DNA of 64,000 nucleotides from Thalassobaculum sp. OXR-137 (lineage in GTDB: Bacteria > Pseudomonadota > Alphaproteobacteria > Thalassobaculales > Thalassobaculaceae). The stretch is taken from contig NZ_CP139715.1 of NCBI RefSeq assembly GCF_034377285.1, positions 3,208,001 through 3,272,000 of the forward strand. The letters run 5' to 3'. The notes under the pieces are model-generated. The model was not told the origin of the DNA. It searched no databases and saw only the letters and a list, made by a program, of their open reading frames with translations. Of this stretch, positions 33,616 to 43,238 are shown piece after piece; the stretch's first letter is position 1; every line of letters starts with the position of its first letter. The position numbers were made by a program, and so were the translations under genes.

Positions 33616-34122
33616 ATGGCCAACGAGAACCTTCCTTCGACGGTGCGAAACGCGCGCGTTCCCCAGGCCTTCGTGGGGGAGGACGACACGGCTCAGTTCG
33701 TGTCGATCTCCATCGGCGGCCAGATGTTCGGCATCCCGGTCCTGCTGGTGCACGACGTGCTCGGGCCGCAGCGCATCACCCGGATCCCGCTGGCACCGGC
33801 GGAGATCGCCGGATCGCTGAACCTGCGCGGTCGGATCGTCACCGCCGTGCATGTCCGCCGACGCCTGGGCCTGGAGCCGCTGCCGGCCGACCAGAAGACC
33901 ATGAGCATCGTGGTCGAGCATCATGGCGATCTGTACAGCCTGATCGTCGATTCCGTGGGCGAGGTCCTGATGCTGAATCTGGACAATTTCGAGCCGCACC
34001 CGCCGACCATGCCGTCCCATATCCGCGAGATTTCGGTCGGGATCTACCAGCTCAAGGACAATCTGCTCGTGATCCTCGACGTGTCCAATCTTCTCGACTT
34101 CATCGGGCAGGAACACGCATGA
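33616..34122 (+). CDS. cheW: Chemotaxis coupling protein CheW (copy 2)
   Basis: The 168-residue CheW domain protein includes FGIPVLLVHDVLGPQRITRI, AGSLNLRGRIVTAVHVRRRL and DLYSLIVDSVGEVL. It is clearly paralogous to the protein at 14662. The 163-bp gap after chpT has a small GTGGAG/CTCCAC hairpin but no gene I can support. The start ATG lacks a strong ribosome site (GACGGGCGGA upstream). Confidence 0.92.
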   Translation: MANENLPSTVRNARVPQAFVGEDDTAQFVSISIGGQMFGIPVLLVHDVLGPQRITRIPLAPAEIAGSLNLRGRIVTAVHVRRRLGLEPLPADQKTMSIVVEHHGDLYSLIVDSVGEVLMLNLDNFEPHPPTMPSHIREISVGIYQLKDNLLVILDVSNLLDFIGQEHA

Positions 34123-34183
34123 TGTTTGGCGGATATTTTATAAGAAACGGCAAAGCTCCGACTGGAGCGGCGAGGCGACGCCG

Positions 34184-34549
34184 ATGAAGTCCTGTCTGGT
34201 GGTCGACGATTCGAAAGTCGTCAGGATGGTAGCGCGCCGGATCCTGCAGGGTCTGGAGTTCGAGATCGAAGAGGCCGAGGACGGCCAGAAGGCGCTCGAG
34301 GCCTGCGAGCGGAAGCTCCCCGACGCGGTGCTGCTCGACTGGAACATGCCGGTGATGAACGGGATCGAGTTCCTGCGCGCCCTGCGCAAGATGCCCGGCG
34401 GCGACGGCCCGATCGTCGTGTTCTGCACGACCGAGAACGACCTTTCGCACATCCAGGAGGCGATATCCTCCGGCGCCAACGAGTACATCATGAAGCCATT
34501 CGACAGCGACATCATCGCCACCAAGTTCCAGCAGGTGGGGTTGATCTGA
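34184..34549 (+). CDS. cheY: CheY-type response regulator (copy 2)
   Basis: A 121-residue receiver has D8-D9, phosphoacceptor D52 and the lysine in MKPFDSD. Its TGA overlaps the cheB ATG (TGATG at 34547-34551), so the two are translationally coupled. It is highly similar to the receiver at 15198, for example in ILLDWNMP/VLLDWNMP and FCTTENDLS. Confidence 0.9.
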   Translation: MKSCLVVDDSKVVRMVARRILQGLEFEIEEAEDGQKALEACERKLPDAVLLDWNMPVMNGIEFLRALRKMPGGDGPIVVFCTTENDLSHIQEAISSGANEYIMKPFDSDIIATKFQQVGLI

Positions 34550-35724
34550 TGGTGCTGACAGCTCCCCCCAAGCCGCCGCGTTCCGCCGACCCGTATCGGG
34601 TCATGCTGGTGGACGATTCCGCCGTGATCCGAGGCCTGTTCGCCCGGTCGCTGGAGAGCGACCCGGAAGTCCAGGTCGTCGCCTCGGTCGGCGACGGACA
34701 GATGGCGGTCAACACGCTGGGCAAGGACAAGGGCAAGATCGAGGTCATCGTCCTCGATATCGAGATGCCCCGCATGGACGGTCTGACGGCGCTGCCGGAG
34801 CTGCTGAAGATCGATCCCGACGTGCCCGTCGTCATGGCCTCCACCCTGACCGCGCGCAATGCGGACATCTCGCTGAAGGCGCTGGCGCTGGGGGCGAAGG
34901 ACTACATCCCGAAGCCGAGCAGCATGCGCGAGCTGTCCGCCGCCGAGACGTTCAAGCGCGAGCTGCTAGAGAAGGTGAAGACCCTCGCCGCCGCGCGCCG
35001 CCGCCGGGCCGGCGCAAGCGCTCCGGCGCGGCCCCGTTTCACCGCCGACCGCGCGGCCCCCACGGCGGCCCGTCCGGCGGCCGCGGCCCCTGCCGCCAAG
35101 CCGGCCGCCCCGGCGATCGAACTGCGCCCGGCCGGGCGAAGGCCACCGCAGGTGCTGTGCATCGGCAGCTCGACCGGCGGACCCCAGGCCCTCTTCAAGA
35201 TGCTCGGTGCCCTGCCGAAGACGCTGCGGCTGCCGATCCTGCTGACCCAGCACATGCCGGCGACCTTCACCTCGATCCTGGCGGACCACATCACCCGGTC
35301 CACGGGCTGGGAATGCGTGGAGGCGACCGACGGCATGCCGGTGCAGTCCGGCCGCGTGCACCTCGCTCCCGGCGACTTCCACATGCTGGCCGAGCGCTCC
35401 GGGACCGGCGTGGTGCTGCGGCTGAACAAGGGCGCGCCGGAGAATTTCTGCCGCCCGGCCGTCGACCCGATGCTGCGCAGCGTGGTCGAGGCCTGGGGCG
35501 GACAGGCGCTGACGGTGATCCTGACCGGGATGGGCCATGACGGGCAGAAGGGCTCGGAAGTCCTGGTCAATGCCGGCGGCACCGTGATCGCCCAGGACGA
35601 GGCCTCCAGCGTGGTCTGGGGAATGCCGGGGGCGGTGGCCCGGGCCGGCATCTGCACGGCGGTGCTGCCGCTGGATCAGATCGCCTCTTGGATCGACCGG
35701 CAGACCTCGCGGTGGGCGGCATGA
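34549..35724 (+). CDS. cheB: Chemotaxis response regulator protein-glutamate methylesterase CheB
   Basis: The 391-residue enzyme has an N-terminal receiver with phosphoacceptor D70, an Ala/Pro-rich linker (about residues 150-195) and a methylesterase domain. The catalytic triad is visible as S208 in GSSTGG, H235 in QHMP and D331 in GMGHDG. It removes receptor methyl groups and is activated by phosphorylation from CheA. It overlaps cheY and cheR and is the only cheB in the window, although two cheR genes are present. Confidence 0.95.
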   Translation: MVLTAPPKPPRSADPYRVMLVDDSAVIRGLFARSLESDPEVQVVASVGDGQMAVNTLGKDKGKIEVIVLDIEMPRMDGLTALPELLKIDPDVPVVMASTLTARNADISLKALALGAKDYIPKPSSMRELSAAETFKRELLEKVKTLAAARRRRAGASAPARPRFTADRAAPTAARPAAAAPAAKPAAPAIELRPAGRRPPQVLCIGSSTGGPQALFKMLGALPKTLRLPILLTQHMPATFTSILADHITRSTGWECVEATDGMPVQSGRVHLAPGDFHMLAERSGTGVVLRLNKGAPENFCRPAVDPMLRSVVEAWGGQALTVILTGMGHDGQKGSEVLVNAGGTVIAQDEASSVVWGMPGAVARAGICTAVLPLDQIASWIDRQTSRWAA

Positions 35725-36557
35725 AGGCGGCGGATCTCGAGCATCTCGCCAAGCTGCTCAAGGAGCAGTCCGGCCTCGTTGTCACCGCGGAGAAGGCGTA
35801 TCTGCTGGAGAACCGGCTGCAGCCGGTCGCCCGCAAGTGGGGCATGGATTCCATCGACGCCCTGGTCGGCGCCATGCGGGCCCGCGCCGATCACAAGATG
35901 ATCAAGGACGTGGTCGACGCGATGACCACGAACGAGTCGCTGTTCTTCCGCGACATGAAGCCGTTCGACAACCTGCGCGACATCCTGCTGCCGGAGCTGA
36001 TGAAGACCCGGGCGGCGAGCAAGCGCATCCGGATCTGGAGTGCCGCCTGTTCCAGCGGGCAGGAGCCGTATTCCATCGCCATGCTGCTGACCGAGCTCGG
36101 CGCCAAGGTGGCCGGCTGGCGGTTCGAGATCGTCGCCACCGACCTGTCGACCGAGATCATCACCCGCGCCAAGCAGGGCACCTACTCCCAGTTCGAGGTC
36201 CAGCGCGGCCTGCCGATCACCATGCTGGTGAAGTATTTCGCCCAGGAGGGCGACAAGTGGCGGATCAGCGACAAGATCCGCAACATGGTCCAGTACCGCG
36301 AGTTCAACCTGCTCGACCATCCGCGGATGCTCGGCCAGTTCGACATCGTGTTCTGCCGCAACGTGCTGATCTATTTCGACCAGCCGACCAAGACCAAGGT
36401 CCTGGCCGGCATCGCCGACCAGATGGCGCCGGACGGCGGTCTGTATCTCGGCGGGGCGGAGACGGTGCTCGGCATCACCGACCGGTTCGAGCCGATTCCT
36501 GGCCAGCGCGGCGTCTACCGGATCTCCCAGAAGACGGCGGTCAAGGCGACGGCCTGA
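35721..36557 (+). CDS. cheR: Chemoreceptor methyltransferase CheR (copy 2)
   Basis: The 278-residue SAM-dependent methyltransferase starts at the ATG within the cheB stop (ATGA overlap). It contains IRIWSAACSSGQEPYSIAM, VATDLS and VFCRNVLIYFD. It aligns almost end to end with the copy at 15606, including FEVQRGLPITMLVKYF. It is the last gene of module 2 and converges on ctrA. Confidence 0.94.
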   Translation: MKAADLEHLAKLLKEQSGLVVTAEKAYLLENRLQPVARKWGMDSIDALVGAMRARADHKMIKDVVDAMTTNESLFFRDMKPFDNLRDILLPELMKTRAASKRIRIWSAACSSGQEPYSIAMLLTELGAKVAGWRFEIVATDLSTEIITRAKQGTYSQFEVQRGLPITMLVKYFAQEGDKWRISDKIRNMVQYREFNLLDHPRMLGQFDIVFCRNVLIYFDQPTKTKVLAGIADQMAPDGGLYLGGAETVLGITDRFEPIPGQRGVYRISQKTAVKATA

Positions 36558-36625
36558 CCGAAAGCAAAACGCACCGCCGGGGGCCGGCGATGCGTCTGTA
36601 ACAGAAAGGCGGGACGCGGCAGGGC

Positions 36626-37324
36626 TTACGCCGCGTTGTTCTTCGCCTCGTTCGGGTCGCGCAGCACGTAGCCGCGGCCCCAGACCGTCTCGATGTAGTT
36701 GTCGCCGCCGGTGGCGTTCGACAGCTTCTTGCGCAGCTTGCAGATGAAGACGTCGATGATCTTCAGCTCCGGCTCGTCCATCCCGTTGTAGAGATGGTTC
36801 AGGAACATTTCCTTGGTCAAGGTCGTGCCCTTGCGCAGCGAGAGCAGCTCCAGAATGCCGTATTCCTTGCCGGTCAGGTGCAGGGGCTGGCCCTCCACTT
36901 CGACCGAGCGGCTGTCCAGGTTCACCTGCAGCTTGCCGGTGGCGATGATCGATTCGCTGTGGCCCATGGAGCGGCGGACGATCGCCTGGATGCGGGCGAC
37001 CAACTCGCGGCGGTCGAACGGCTTGGTGACGTAGTCGTCGGCGCCGTAGCCGAGGCCCTTGATCTTGGCATCCAGCTCCGACAGGCCGGAGAGGATCAGA
37101 ATCGGGGTCTTCACCCGCGCCTGCCGCAGCCGCTTGAGGACGTCGTACCCGTCCATGTCCGGCAGCATCAGGTCGAGCAGGATGATGTCGTAGTCGTACA
37201 GCTTCCCGATTTCGAGGCCGTCTTCGCCGGCTTCGGCCCGGTCCACCACCCAGCCTTCGGCGCTGAGCATCAGTTCGATGCTGCGAGCGACCGCGTCTTC
37301 GTCTTCGACCAGCAGGATGCGCAT
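36626..37324 (-). CDS. ctrA: Cell-cycle/motility master regulator CtrA
   Basis: The 232-residue OmpR-type regulator has the acidic pair E7-D8, phosphoacceptor D51 and a winged helix domain containing the near-invariant [33 protein letters not shown] and [11 protein letters not shown]. These match Caulobacter CtrA. The protein ends in Ala-Ala, like the ClpXP degron of Caulobacter CtrA. GGAGAG precedes the ATG at 37324. In Rhodospirillales CtrA mainly controls flagella and chemotaxis, which fits the neighbours chpT, che genes and fliI-fliJ. Confidence 0.96.
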   Translation of the reverse strand: MRILLVEDEDAVARSIELMLSAEGWVVDRAEAGEDGLEIGKLYDYDIILLDLMLPDMDGYDVLKRLRQARVKTPILILSGLSELDAKIKGLGYGADDYVTKPFDRRELVARIQAIVRRSMGHSESIIATGKLQVNLDSRSVEVEGQPLHLTGKEYGILELLSLRKGTTLTKEMFLNHLYNGMDEPELKIIDVFICKLRKKLSNATGGDNYIETVWGRGYVLRDPNEAKNNAA

Positions 37325-37354
37325 GGCTTCTCTCCCTTTGATCCCCACCCGGGA

Positions 37355-37397
37355 TTAACCCAGACGTTTAAGAGACATGGCTTAAAAGAAAGGTTAA
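37355..37397. promoter_or_regulatory. Two CtrA-like boxes between ctrA and fliI
   Basis: TTAACCCAGACGTTTAA (37355-37371) and, read on the minus strand, TTAACCTTTCTTTTAA (37397-37382) lie 10 bp apart in the divergent promoter region. The second has TTAA-N8-TTAA symmetry. They would allow CtrA to regulate itself and the flagellar export genes. The first has a 9-bp spacer to TTAA, so it is less certain. Confidence 0.55.
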
Positions 37398-37470
37398 CGC
37401 CGCAGCGGCGCTCGTGCCTACGAAAAGCTTGTGATAATCTTTGAAAAGTCGGCAGATCAAGGAGTTGGCC

Positions 37471-38811
37471 GTGGCCACCCTGCTCAGGCACCTCGCAAAC
37501 GATATTGAAAAAATACCTGAATTTCGTCTCTATGGCCGGGTAACCGCGGTTTTGGGGATGATGGTGGAGATCGGCGGGGTGGAGCGTGCCCTGTCGATCG
37601 GCGACCGCTGTTTCGTCCAGGCGCGCGGCAACCGCATGGTCGCCTGCGAGGTCGTCGGCTTCCGCGACGGCCGGGCGTTGGCCATGCCGTTCGGCCCGCT
37701 GGAAGGGGTCGGCATCGGCTCGCGGGCGCAGATTTCCGACGCCGAGCCGGTGATCTATCCGGACGACACCTGGCTCGGCCGGGTGGTCGACGCCATGGGC
37801 CAGTCGATCGACGGGCACGGTCCGCTGTCGGAAGGGGTGGAAGCCTATCCCCTGCGCAACAGCCCGCCGCCGGCCCACCGGCGCCGGAGGGTCGGCGCCA
37901 AGCTCGACGTGGGCGTGCGGGCGATCAACCAGTTCATTTCCATTTGCCGCGGCCAGCGCATGGGCATCTTCGCCGGCTCCGGCGTCGGCAAATCGGTGCT
38001 GATGGCGATGCTCGCCCGATTCTCCAATGCCGACGTGTTCGTCATCGGCCTGATCGGCGAGCGCGGCCGCGAGGTGCAGGAGTTCATCCAGGACTATCTG
38101 GGCGAGGAGGGCATGCGGCGCTCCGTCGTGGTGGTCGCCACCTCCGACGAGAGCCCGCTGATGCGCCGTCAGGCGGCCTATCTGACCCTGGCGGTGGCCG
38201 AGTATTTCCGCGACCGGGGTAAGCAGGTGCTGTGCATGATGGACAGCGTCACCCGCTTCGCCATGGCCCAGCGCGAGATCGGCCTGGCGACCGGCGAGCC
38301 GCCGGCCTCCAAGGGCTACACCCCGACGGTGTTCGCCGAGCTGCCGCGGCTGCTGGAGCGGGCCGGGCCCGGGGTGGACGAGGGCTCGATCACCGGGCTG
38401 TTCAGCGTGCTGGTGGAGGGCGACGACCACAACGAACCGATCTCCGACGCGGTGCGCGGCATCCTCGACGGCCACGTGGTGCTGGAGCGCGCCATTGCCG
38501 ACCGCGGCCGCTATCCGGCGATCAACATCCTGCGCTCGGTCAGCCGCATGATGCCGGACTGCAATACCGGCGAGCAGACCGCCCTGGTCCGCCGCGCCCG
38601 GGCGCTGATGTCGACCTACGAGGACATGGCCGACATGATCCGGCTCGGCGCCTACCGCAAGGGCAGCGACCCGCTGGTCGACGAGGCGATCCGCTATCAC
38701 GAGCCGCTGGAGGCCTTCCTGAACCAGGACAAGGACGACAATGCCGACCTGGAAGCGGGGTATGCCGAGCTGGCCGAGATCCTGGGCGTCGCCATGGGCG
38801 ACGCGGAGTAG
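37471..38811 (+). CDS. fliI: Flagellar export ATPase FliI
   Basis: The 446-residue ATPase has Walker A GIFAGSGVGKSV (lysine 174), Walker B VLCMMDSVTRFA and the FliI-typical AMAQREIGLATGEPP and SKGYTPTVFAELPRL. It energises export of flagellar subunits. I start it at GTG 37471, which has AAGGAG 6 bases upstream; the frame extends to a TTG at 37441 without a ribosome site. It is divergent from ctrA and is followed by fliJ. Confidence 0.95.
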   Translation: MATLLRHLANDIEKIPEFRLYGRVTAVLGMMVEIGGVERALSIGDRCFVQARGNRMVACEVVGFRDGRALAMPFGPLEGVGIGSRAQISDAEPVIYPDDTWLGRVVDAMGQSIDGHGPLSEGVEAYPLRNSPPPAHRRRRVGAKLDVGVRAINQFISICRGQRMGIFAGSGVGKSVLMAMLARFSNADVFVIGLIGERGREVQEFIQDYLGEEGMRRSVVVVATSDESPLMRRQAAYLTLAVAEYFRDRGKQVLCMMDSVTRFAMAQREIGLATGEPPASKGYTPTVFAELPRLLERAGPGVDEGSITGLFSVLVEGDDHNEPISDAVRGILDGHVVLERAIADRGRYPAINILRSVSRMMPDCNTGEQTALVRRARALMSTYEDMADMIRLGAYRKGSDPLVDEAIRYHEPLEAFLNQDKDDNADLEAGYAELAEILGVAMGDAE

Positions 38812-38824
38812 GGGCGGCTGAGCC

Positions 38825-39250
38825 ATGCGCCCGTTCGACACCCTGATCGAACTGTCGGAGAACCAGCTCGACGAGAAGCGCAAACGGCTCGCCATGCTGG
38901 AGGAGCGCCTGGCGCATGCGCGCTCTGTGCGCCAGGGGCTGGACGAGGAGCAGGCCCGCGAGCAGCAGGTGGCCTCCCAGGAGACCGGGCTGGTCGGGTT
39001 CGCCTACGGCGCCTATGCCGGGCGGCTGGTCCAGCGCCGCGCGGAGGCCGACAATGTCGTCGCCAAGGCCGAGCAGGCGGTGGAGGAGCAGCGCGAGATC
39101 GTCCGCGAGGCCTTCGCCGAGCTGAAGCGCTACGAGATGGCGCACCAGGCCCGGCTGGAGAAGGCCCGCAAGGAACGCGCGGCCAAGGAGCAGATGGAGA
39201 TCGACGAGATCGCGGGGAATCTGCTGCGCCGCAAGGACGAGCGGCTGTAG
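38825..39250 (+). CDS. fliJ: Flagellar export chaperone FliJ
   Basis: The 141-residue protein is one long charged coiled coil, rich in Glu, Arg, Gln and Ala, as expected for FliJ, the rotor-stalk-like partner of FliI. It lies 13 bp after fliI with the same direction. Sequence alone would be weak, but the position after fliI makes the call firm. A family-A foldback element follows. Confidence 0.87.
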   Translation: MRPFDTLIELSENQLDEKRKRLAMLEERLAHARSVRQGLDEEQAREQQVASQETGLVGFAYGAYAGRLVQRRAEADNVVAKAEQAVEEQREIVREAFAELKRYEMAHQARLEKARKERAAKEQMEIDEIAGNLLRRKDERL

Positions 39251-39271
39251 GGGGCTTCCCCTGAACCGATC

Positions 39272-39381
39272 CACTCCCCGGATTTATTCCGGGGCGAGGC
39301 ATCCGACGCTTCATCGTCCGGAAAGAATCCTTGGACGTCCGGTCTAACCCCGGCCTTGCCCCGGAATAAATCCGGGGAGTG
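39272..39381. repeat. Foldback element, family A, single copy
   Basis: A 110-bp copy has intact CACTCCCCGGATTTATTCC ends on both sides and a core unrelated to the other copies. It occupies the convergent gap between fliJ and the EamA transporter gene, where it may also end transcription from both sides. Confidence 0.9.
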
Positions 39382-39406
39382 AGGTATGAGTGGAAAAGAA
39401 GTACCC

Positions 39407-40282
39407 CTAGCGCCTACGCCGCTCGCCCCAGAGGTTCACCATGTTGCCCGCGAAGATCAGCACGCCGCCGGCCAGCACGTAGGGGTTCCACGGCTCGTCG
39501 TAGAACATGAACCCGATCACCGCGATGATCGGCAGCCGGATGAAGTCCATCGGCGCCACCACCGCCGCGTCCGCGTGGCGCATGGCATGGGCGACGCACC
39601 AGTGCGAGCACAGCCCGCCGAGGCCGATGGCGGCGATCCAGAAGTAGTTCTCCGGCGACGGCGTCACCCACATCGTCATCGCCGGGATCAGGCCGAGCGG
39701 CAACTGGATCAGGTTCATCCAAAAGACGATCGTGAAAGGGCGCTCGGTGGAGGCCATGTGCCGGGTGAACACGAAGGTCGCCGCATAGGCCATGGCCGCC
39801 GCCAGAACGGCGAAGGCGGCCACGTCGATCATCGCCGCGCCCGGCCGCACGACGATCAGGATGCCGACGAACCCCATGGCCACGGAGATCATCCGCCAGC
39901 GGGTGAACGGTTCGCCGAGAAATAGGGCCGCCATGATCGCGGTCCAGATCGGCACCGTGAACTCGATGGAGAACACCGCCGCCAGGGGCAGCAGGCTGAG
40001 CCCGTAGACCCAGCCGAACTGGCCGGCGAAATGGATGACGTTCCGCGACAGATGCAGGCCGATCTTGTCGGTCCGCACGCCCTCGAACCGGTTGAAGGCG
40101 GCGATGGCGGTGAGGACGGCGACGCAGATGATGCTGCGGAAGCTGAGCGCCTGGAACACCGACATCTCATGGGTCAGCTCGCGTGCGGCCAGCGCCATCG
40201 TGGTGAACGAGACCAGCGCGCCCATCATCCACAGCACGGCCTTGAGCACGTTCTTCTGAAGCGGAAGGGACGGGATGGCCAA
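39407..40282 (-). CDS. EamA/DMT-family membrane transporter
   Basis: The 291-residue protein has ten hydrophobic helices arranged as two EamA repeats. The first ends near TVPIWTAIMAALFLGEPFTR and the second near MDFIRLPIIAVIGFMFYDEP, the characteristic segment at the end of each repeat. These exporters or importers move amino acids, nucleosides or metabolites; the substrate is unknown. It stands alone, divergent from the rrf2-suf operon. Confidence 0.87.
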   Translation of the reverse strand: MAIPSLPLQKNVLKAVLWMMGALVSFTTMALAARELTHEMSVFQALSFRSIICVAVLTAIAAFNRFEGVRTDKIGLHLSRNVIHFAGQFGWVYGLSLLPLAAVFSIEFTVPIWTAIMAALFLGEPFTRWRMISVAMGFVGILIVVRPGAAMIDVAAFAVLAAAMAYAATFVFTRHMASTERPFTIVFWMNLIQLPLGLIPAMTMWVTPSPENYFWIAAIGLGGLCSHWCVAHAMRHADAAVVAPMDFIRLPIIAVIGFMFYDEPWNPYVLAGGVLIFAGNMVNLWGERRRR

Positions 40283-40470
40283 GGGAGGGCTCCATCGGTG
40301 GGTCGAGGAGAAGACACCCGCGGGGATGCGCCGTCAAGCCGGCCTCCGGAACCTCTGCGCCGGGCCCGCGATCCGGCAATCTTCCGCTGCCGCTGCAGAC
40401 CCGCCGAGCCAATACTGAACCATTCCGGTCCTCATTCCCGTTGACCCGGCGGGAGGGGCGGCCTATCTAT

Positions 40471-40491
40471 ACCGTACTGGAAAGGTACGGT
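40471..40491. promoter_or_regulatory. Rrf2 operator upstream of the suf operon
   Basis: ACCGTAC (40471-40477) and GTACGGT (40485-40491) are perfect 7-bp inverted arms separated by TGGAAAG. The site ends 5 bp before the ATG of the Rrf2 regulator gene and follows a TATCTATA that could be the -10 region. Binding here would repress the regulator and probably the whole suf operon when clusters are sufficient. Confidence 0.66.
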
Positions 40492-40496
40492 TTGTG

Positions 40497-40967
40497 ATGT
40501 TGCGACTTAATCGCATGACGGATTACGCGATCGTCATCCTGGGCCACATGGCCCATGACGTCGGCCGCGTGCGCACGTCTGCGGCCCTGTCGGAATCGAC
40601 CGGGGTGCCGCTTCCCTCCGTGTCGAAGATCCTCAAGATCATGACCCACGCCTCCCTGGTGACCGCCCATCGCGGGGCCAAGGGCGGCTATTCGCTCGAC
40701 CGGCCGGCTTCGGCGGTGAGCATGACCGAGATTATTCAGGCCCTGGAGGGGCCGATCGCGCTGACCGCCTGCGTCGACGGGGCGGAAGAAAGCTGCGAGG
40801 TGGAGCATTCCTGCTTCATGCGGGGCAACTGGAACCGGGTGAACGCCGCGATCCATGCCGCCCTGGATGCCGTAACGCTTGCAGACATGATGGATCCGGA
40901 AGAGATGTTCCCGGACCGTTCGGCCGAGGGGGCAGCCGCCCCGCAGCCGAGCCTGCAGAACGCCTGA
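40497..40967 (+). CDS. Rrf2-family iron-sulfur regulator of the SUF operon
   Basis: The 156-residue protein has an N-terminal winged helix ([13 protein letters not shown], then [14 protein letters not shown]) and three cysteines in [20 protein letters not shown] that would hold an Fe-S cluster. The family includes IscR and the SUF-linked Rrf2 regulators. It is the first gene of the operon and lies 23 bp before sufB, so it most likely senses cluster status and controls the operon through the palindrome at 40471. GTG at 40494 is an alternative start. Confidence 0.9.
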   Translation: MLRLNRMTDYAIVILGHMAHDVGRVRTSAALSESTGVPLPSVSKILKIMTHASLVTAHRGAKGGYSLDRPASAVSMTEIIQALEGPIALTACVDGAEESCEVEHSCFMRGNWNRVNAAIHAALDAVTLADMMDPEEMFPDRSAEGAAAPQPSLQNA

Positions 40968-40990
40968 GATCAGGACTGGGAGAGAGAAGG

Positions 40991-42448
<1,458 letters not shown>

Positions 42449-42472
42449 TACGGCGCGTGAGGAAAATACGCT

Positions 42473-43228
42473 ATGGCACTGTTAGATATCAAAAATCTCC
42501 ATGCAACAGTCGATGGTAAGCCAATCCTGAAAGGGATCGACCTGTCGATCGAACCGGGCACGATCCACGCGATCATGGGCCCCAACGGCTCCGGCAAGAG
42601 CACCCTGAGCTACGTGCTGGCCGGCCGCGAAGGCTACGAGGTCACCGACGGCTCCATCCTCTTGGACGGCCAGGATCTTCTGGAGATGGAAGCGGACGAG
42701 CGGGCGGTCGCCGGCGTGTTCCTCGCCATGCAGTATCCGGTGGAGCTTCCGGGCGTGACCGGCATGACCTTCCTGCGCGAGGCGGTGAACGCCCGGCGCA
42801 AGGCAGTCGGCGAGGACGAGATCGACGCCATGGGCTTCCTGAAGATGGTCCGCGCCAAGGCCAAGACCCTCGGCGTGACCGACGACATGCTGAAGCGCGC
42901 CGTCAATGTCGGCTTCTCCGGCGGCGAGAAGAAGCGAAACGAGATCCTGCAAATGGCGGTACTGGAGCCGAAATTCTGCATCCTGGACGAGACCGACAGC
43001 GGCCTCGACATCGACGCGCTGAAGGTCGTCTCGGAGGGGGTGAACGCCCTGCGCGCCGACAACCGCTCGATGCTGGTCATCACCCATTACCAGCGGCTGC
43101 TGAACCATATCGAGCCGGATGTGATCCACGTGCTCGCCCATGGCCGCATCCAGAAGACCGGCGGCAAGGAGCTGGCGTTGGAGCTGGAGCAGAACGGCTA
43201 TGCCGATTTCGTTGAGGCGGCGGCCTGA
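42473..43228 (+). CDS. sufC: Fe-S cluster assembly ATPase SufC
   Basis: The 251-residue ABC-type ATPase has Walker A GPNGSGKST, the signature FSGGEKKRNEILQM and Walker B ILDETDSGLDIDAL, which is specific for SufC. It drives conformational changes in SufB-SufD. It lies 24 bp after sufB and 10 bp before sufD. Confidence 0.96.
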   Translation: MALLDIKNLHATVDGKPILKGIDLSIEPGTIHAIMGPNGSGKSTLSYVLAGREGYEVTDGSILLDGQDLLEMEADERAVAGVFLAMQYPVELPGVTGMTFLREAVNARRKAVGEDEIDAMGFLKMVRAKAKTLGVTDDMLKRAVNVGFSGGEKKRNEILQMAVLEPKFCILDETDSGLDIDALKVVSEGVNALRADNRSMLVITHYQRLLNHIEPDVIHVLAHGRIQKTGGKELALELEQNGYADFVEAAA

Positions 43229-43238
43229 AGGGACCGAT

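Noticed and set aside
37441-37470. TTG-led N-terminal extension of FliI
   Set aside because: It has no ribosome site, whereas the GTG at 37471 has AAGGAG at ideal spacing and gives the usual FliI length.
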